Assembly: GCF_025766255.1 (NCBI RefSeq)
Contig: NW_026516706.1
Span: 248,001 to 312,000 of the forward strand
Direction: 5' to 3'
DNA: 64,000 nt
Origin: Zychaea mexicana
Taxonomy: Eukaryota > Mucoromycota > Mucoromycetes > Mucorales > Lichtheimiaceae
The position numbers were made by a program, and so were the translations under genes. This document shows positions 59,347 to 64,000 of this stretch, piece by piece (position 1 is the stretch's first letter; each line of letters begins with the position of its first letter). The notes under the pieces are model-generated. The model worked only from the letters and a program-made list of their open reading frames with translations. It did not search any database and had not been told where the DNA came from.

Positions 59347-61933
59347 TTATTTTGACTCTTTTAGCCACTTCAGATCCTCGTCACTTTTCTCGCGTTTAGC
59401 CAACTGTACGAAGCCGCCCACCGTTTTACTTGAAAGACGCAACTTGCCCGGTTGCTCTTCCTTTAAGGTCTTGAAAACATCCAAAGCCAGCGAAACATCC
59501 TGCGAATCCACCAACGATGCAACGTAGAGGTCGATCATGTGCATATCAAACGTCGAGTAAGGGCCCGATGGGAACGGAGCGACAGGTGCAGTTTCACGGA
59601 TTGGAATAGGGATCTTGCCCAATTGCTCAAACCGTTGCATGGTATACTGTGTGAAAAGTTGCTGCACTTTCTGGCCGCGGATCTCACCGCCTTGTCGCAC
59701 TGCCTGATACATGGCTGCCCGCCACAAGCTGTGGTTATAGGGTATTTCTTTTGAATGTACTTGTTCAAACAGTTGGTCCGCCTCAGCTTCTAGTCCCTTG
59801 ATCATGGTGCAAGCACGCAACATTGGCTCGTAGTACCCCACCAGCTCGTTCTTTTGCTGTTGACTCGTATTGCCATACGATTTTGGCATTGTTGCAAGAA
59901 TTTGTCTGGCGACGTTCGGATCTTGGGCTGTAATACAGCAATCCAACATGGCAACATACGTAGACCAGGTCACACTCTTTGGTGCTAATTCTCGGACAAG
60001 TTCTTCCTTGATAACAGACAGCGCATATTGCGATTGCTCCTTATTCATTGATGCCAAAGCGAATATGTGTCGATACAGTGCATTGTCTCTTTTCAAACCG
60101 GACTGCTTTACAAGATGCCATCGGTTCCACATGGCTCGGTATTGACCCGACGTACCCAGACACGTTAATGCCAGTATCAGCGACTTTTTGTCGTACCGGA
60201 TTCTGCTGCCCAACATAATCTTTTCGATATCAAAAAACCGTCTGTCCAAATTAAGTCGTCGTGGCACGTTGCTGCTACCGCTGTGGATGTTGTTAAAGTA
60301 GAGGAAATAGTCAAATGGATAGTTGTTGCCTTGGTGTGGAATGCAGGCACTATACAAGGCGTGGAACCCAATGCGGACGTCAAATGCCTTATCCTTGCGT
60401 TGAATTTCTTGGAATAGGTCTAATGTTTTATTGAGTCTAGTGTTGGTCGTTGCGTCGTCGACGTATTGCTGCGATCGACTGTACGTTCGCAATAGGATAG
60501 TGTATGTGTAGTCGTTTGGTTTGACACCTTGCGTTGGCATTTTCTCTCGAACGAAAGATTCCAGCTTCTCCATAGGATATGCCGTAGGGTTCATGATGTG
60601 TGCCTTGGATAAGTAATCCAAAGCATAGTTGCATTGAAACACATCCTTCATATTTGAGTCGCCCAATGCTAATTCCGCATCCCACGATTTTTGCAACGCC
60701 CGAAGCCGCTCGTTCCATCTAAATCTGACATTGTATCCACCATTCAAGGCATGCTGGATTTGCCGGATATATTCGCGTTCGATGGCACTTTTGTGAGCCA
60801 AAAGAATAGTGCCGTTGTCTTGATAGTTGCTGGATAGCTTTTTGGACTGCTGAACGTAGATGCGTGTCTGTGCAATATCGCCCTTAAATGCATATGTCCG
60901 GGACAGCTTCGCGAGAAAAGATTCGGAAGCGCCAATCGTCGTCAAAAGCTGTTTTACTTGTGTGTTCCAGCCGCATGTAGCATATGCAAGTATAGCTGCT
61001 TCGACTGGTTCCGTGTTGCCAGCGACAGCGTGTTTTTGTGCAGCCTTGAGACATGGTGCGATCGATTCGGGCTTATCCAAAATACCGTATGCCTTTTTGC
61101 ACATACCCAATATCACACATTAATGCTCGTGAATTCATCCATCCTTCTCCTTCCAACTTGCAGCAATTTGCTTCATTATTTACCCGTGTCAAAATGTTTA
61201 ATGTGTCGACATTCTCTATATCTTGCATCTTAAAGGTTCTTGTAAACTTGGTAACCAGCATCGAAAGATCTGTCGAGTAAAGCACTTTGCCTTGTTTAAG
61301 TCCAAGCTTCAAAGCCTCTGTCCAGACGTCGATATCGCTAAAGACCGCCTTTGAAAGTGGTGAATTTTCGCGTGACAAATAGAACCAACGGCAAACTGTG
61401 TTTCGAAGGTCAACATCGCCCGACTGTCGAACGAGTCGAATAAGTGCCGTGTATGTTTCCGCAGTAAGTGCCTCTTCCCCAAGTTGCGTATTTTGGACAC
61501 CTTGGAAATAACGTGCAGCACCCCGAGCATCGCTCTTAGCAGCAAAAGAGGCAATGGTCTCAAGGACGGCGGAGGAGGATACATCGGGTCGATTTTGTGT
61601 TGATGACTTGAGGGAGGACCCCTGCACGGTCGTTGTCGTCGTTTGGGCGTGTTTTGTTGCTGTATCCGTCGTCGTATTGCGCAAAGCTGCTGCATGAGAC
61701 AGAGATCGCGAAGCTAATTCGTCAGTGTAAAGTAAAATTCTTTACGCGTTAACAATCTCATATAAAGAGAGCATCATAGGCACAGCAAAATGAAAAACCC
61801 TCATACAAAGCCTACCTCCTAACGATGTGCGATTTGCAATTTCATAGTGTCGTTTCCATGCATTTGAGCGTGTAATATAGTTGTGAGATCTGTTTGCTCG
61901 GAAAAGAGCCCTGCCTGCAGTGGACCGAAGCAT
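59347..61933 (-). CDS. Mitochondrial pentatricopeptide-repeat protein (3 exons, 789 aa)
   Basis: PPR proteins bind organellar RNA for stability, processing or translation. Exons on minus: 61933-61816, 61689-61184, 61092-59347 (790 codons). The N-terminus MLRSTAGRALFRANRSHNYI is a strong Arg-rich mitochondrial presequence. Helical repeats fill the rest; PPR-like units include GVKPNDYTYTILLRTYSRS and NTRLNKTLDLFQEIQRKDKA, with weaker ones near ALTCLGTSGQYRAMWNRW and ATMPKSYGN. The 91-nt intron at 61183-61093 lies where two long frames overlap; splicing there joins NILTR to AYGILDKPES and keeps the helix pattern. Which mitochondrial RNA it serves cannot be told. Confidence 0.85.
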
Positions 61934-63067
61934 TCTATCTTAGTTAACACTTTTTTGACAGGGCAGGAACTTTTTGTGCAAGGGCTGGGCGGAAAAAATC
62001 GAGTGGCAACAGAATAGTCACGCACGCAAAAAGTAAGCAGTGAATGCTATTCAGCCAATCAAAAATAGCAATGGTGTGTTTCAACTAATGCTAGAGACAG
62101 ATACGTACTGAATTTGATGACAAGCGATAGTTGTTATAGAGAGGATCGCTACTCAGGATGTATTTATGTCGAATAAGTATAACCACCACATATGTATCTA
62201 TAGATGTAGTATAAATGCTGTTATTGTTGTAGAAATTATTATAAACGAACCACATAGCAGGTTGAGTATAATCGAAAAAAGATCAAGATAACTCTTGTTG
62301 CACGGCAAATCCTGTCGTGTTTGCAGAAAATTATAACCTCAGCCCATACTACAGTATTTTGATATCTGAATATATTAGGGAAGATATCACTTGCTAGTAG
62401 AATGTACATGTTCGAATGTTGGTTCGACTAGTGCGTTTTTATGATATTGTACATTCAATATTTTTCCTCATGCCGGGCTTCCTGGCTTAAAGATTGATTA
62501 TCATTACATACAACCTACACAGCATATAGCTTGCGTTGCATGCATACATACACATTCATAAAACCCGTATGCTATGTATTGAGCTAAGTACAGTATCTCT
62601 AAGAATTTGAGAATAAAGGGATTTAGCTAGGCCATATTAGATAGCAGAACATCAAAAGAACTAAATAATCTCAACAGTATACTGACATGATTAAGACAAT
62701 ATGTGACAGCTAAATGAGCACCTGTTGCATTGTAACTATAACATAGCACAATTAAGGAACGAAGCAGATAGGCATTGACTTAGAGAACGGGCTAAGGAGA
62801 GGAGAGGGTTTAAGAGCGACAAGAGAAAAGACGGCCTGGCAGCTGTCAACCATTTGCTACGATCTTTGAAGTTAACGGTGATTGAAGGAGCGCGCCAAGC
62901 AGCGTGACTGGTAATAAGCTTTCCACGCAAAGGAAGTCCGCCAGTGTGCTGTGAGACGACCCTTTTTCCAGTGTGGCCTTCCCTTTCAAAAAAAAAAGCC
63001 CTGTAGCCGGGAGCAAGAAAAGAAGCAACGAAACTCTACCCCTTTCCCTTATTAATAGTACAACACA
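61934..63067. other. Divergent promoter region, PPR gene and RRM gene
   Basis: AT-rich with short tandem-like ATAC/CATA tracts; no gene seen. The last 60 nt are a CT-rich leader ending CAACACAATGG. Confidence 0.5.
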
Positions 63068-64000
63068 ATGGCAGCACAAGTCTCCAGCGACGGATGCAAG
63101 GCACTCTATGTCGGCAACCTCGATCCTCGAGTAACAGAAGAAATGCTGCAGCAAATCTTTTCAGTCATCTCACCCGTGGGTAATGTCAAGATTATTCGCG
63201 ATCGAAACGTAAGTTATTCATGCCATGTTATTTCTACTTAACTCTTCCTTCTTTTTTCGGTCAGTGTGACGTACTCCCTTAAATCAAAAGATTGCGAAAA
63301 GGGAGAGGGAGGGATGGTGAGTGAGAAAGAAAGAAGAGAGAGAACGGGTTAGATCGGGTTCGAATGACGTGTTCGCCATCGTCGCTGTTACTTTTTTTTC
63401 TATTCATTTCTATACTGTCACTCATGCTTATATCCATGTCGTGGAGCTGCACTACTTACTTTATTCCATGGATACAACCAGAAAGAAAAAAAGAGATTCG
63501 GACGTTGATGGCAGAAAAGAAAAGGACGAACGTACCGTTGTCATGAATTGGAACGACTAACTGGGAAAGGTTTTTTATGTCTCTCTCTGTCTCTCTGTCT
63601 CTCTCTCTCTCGATTCTTTTTTCTTCACTTCTTGTTTCTGGGAAGGGGGGCACATTTGAGTTCTTTTAACCTTTCATGGATCATAGGAAGGAAGGGGAAA
63701 GCAGGATACTGGGATCTGTAAAGGGGAGGGGAGGGGTTGGAGTACAAAATGGCTACATTATGGCCAACTTACTATTCTAAGTGACGTTTTAACATGTTTA
63801 CTAAATACATGATGTGTTTCCGCTTTCTTAGTACACTCACGGTGGTTTCAACTATGGTTTTGTGGAATTCAACGAGCATACTGCAGCAGAGCAAGCACTT
63901 CAAGCCATGACGGGTCGATCTGTTTTTGGACAGGTATGGGCAAAGAATGCAGATTATTTAAACAGATAGATTTCATTACTGACAAAGCTGCTTTAGGAAA
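63068..64000 (+). CDS. TIA-1/Pub1-type RRM RNA-binding protein (5' part, cut by window end)
   Basis: Exon 1 63068-63208, exon 2 63832-63933, exon 3 begins about 63997; the gene continues past the window. The first RRM is visible, with RNP2 LYVGNL (in KALYVGNLDPRVTEEML), then ISPVGNVKIIRDRN and RNP1-type NYGFVEFNEHTAAEQALQ. This order and the short Met-Ala N-terminus match nucleolysin TIA-1/Pub1/Ngr1-type proteins with three RRMs, which bind U-rich RNA and act in stress granules and splicing. Intron 1 is 623 nt, several times longer than any other intron I modelled here. Confidence 0.85.
63209..63831 (+). other. Long intron 1 of the RRM gene
   Basis: 623 nt, against 45-120 nt for most introns in the window. 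It contains a purine-rich block (about 63293-63344, GGGAGAGGGAGGGATGG, then GAAAGAAAGAAGAGAGAGAA) and a CT-rich block (about 63575-63640). The two are roughly complementary and could pair in the pre-mRNA. No snoRNA C/D or H/ACA signature was recognised. Confidence 0.7.
63575..63612 (+). repeat. CT-rich microsatellite in RRM-gene intron
   Basis: Interrupted (CT)n run, with GT interruptions, inside the long intron. Confidence 0.85.

Noticed and set aside
61073..61184. Frameshift between the two long frames of the PPR gene
   Set aside because: A 91-nt GT-AG intron with an ATTAAT-like branch site joins the frames exactly, so no mutation is needed.

Overview
This window looks like nuclear DNA of a filamentous fungus, most likely an early-diverging Mucoromycota/Mucorales-type species. 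That placement is inference from gene style and protein resemblance, not a database match. The support is as follows: genes are split by many short GT-AG introns (mostly 45-110 nt); 5' regions carry CT-rich tracts and occasional TATA boxes; intergenic DNA is AT-richer than exons; and there are two decayed F-box/leucine-rich-repeat genes of a type common in this group. I saw no prokaryotic operon, CRISPR array, rRNA or convincing tRNA gene.

Layout, left to right. 0-6 kb: a secreted GDSL/SGNH esterase and a Pumilio-family (PUF) RNA-binding protein, both +. 6-7.4 kb: autophagy protein ATG5 (-), convergent with PUF. 7.4-8.4 kb: a possible broken membrane-protein gene (-). 8.4-14.4 kb: NADH-cytochrome b5 reductase and a CLIP-170-type microtubule plus-end protein (+). 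14.7-16.1 kb: an unidentified multi-exon reading frame (-). 18-22.6 kb: two tiny membrane/secreted protein genes flanking a decayed F-box/LRR gene. 25.6-29 kb: a low-complexity protein and an NTF2-like protein (+). 29-30.2 kb: a UBAC2/Dsc2-like rhomboid-UBA protein (-). 31-32 kb: retromer subunit VPS29 (+). 32.5-34.2 kb: a second decayed F-box/LRR gene. 35.2-40.5 kb: ATP synthase subunit f and nuclear cap-binding protein CBP80 (+). 41.8-42.4 kb: prefoldin subunit 4 (-). 43.9-45 kb: riboflavin-pathway reductase RIB7 (+). 45.2-55 kb: an ERT1/AcuK-like Zn2Cys6-PAS transcription factor and a large Sec7/BIG Arf-GEF (-). 55-59.3 kb: gene-poor, with a possible 65-aa gene and an LTR-like segment. 59.3-62 kb: a mitochondrial PPR protein (-). 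63 kb to the end: the 5' part of a TIA-1/Pub1-type RRM protein (+), cut by the window edge.

The genes are mostly unrelated housekeeping functions (vesicle traffic: BIG, VPS29, Dsc2-like; autophagy: ATG5; RNA biology: PUF, CBP80, TIA-1-like; mitochondria: ATP subunit f, PPR), which is normal for a eukaryotic chromosome segment. Exon models were built by hand from splice sites. For those where I added exon lengths (GDSL, PUF, ATG5, CBR1, CLIP, NTF2-like, Dsc2-like, VPS29, ATP17, PFDN4, RIB7, ERT1-like, PPR and two tiny genes) the total is a whole number of codons. CBP80, the Arf-GEF and the unidentified minus-strand gene were assembled less strictly. I did not find a clearly new biological system. 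The points most worth following are the two F-box relics, the tiny membrane-protein genes, the extreme exon sizes (a 14-nt exon and an ATG-only exon), and the long intron of the RRM gene with complementary purine/pyrimidine tracts.
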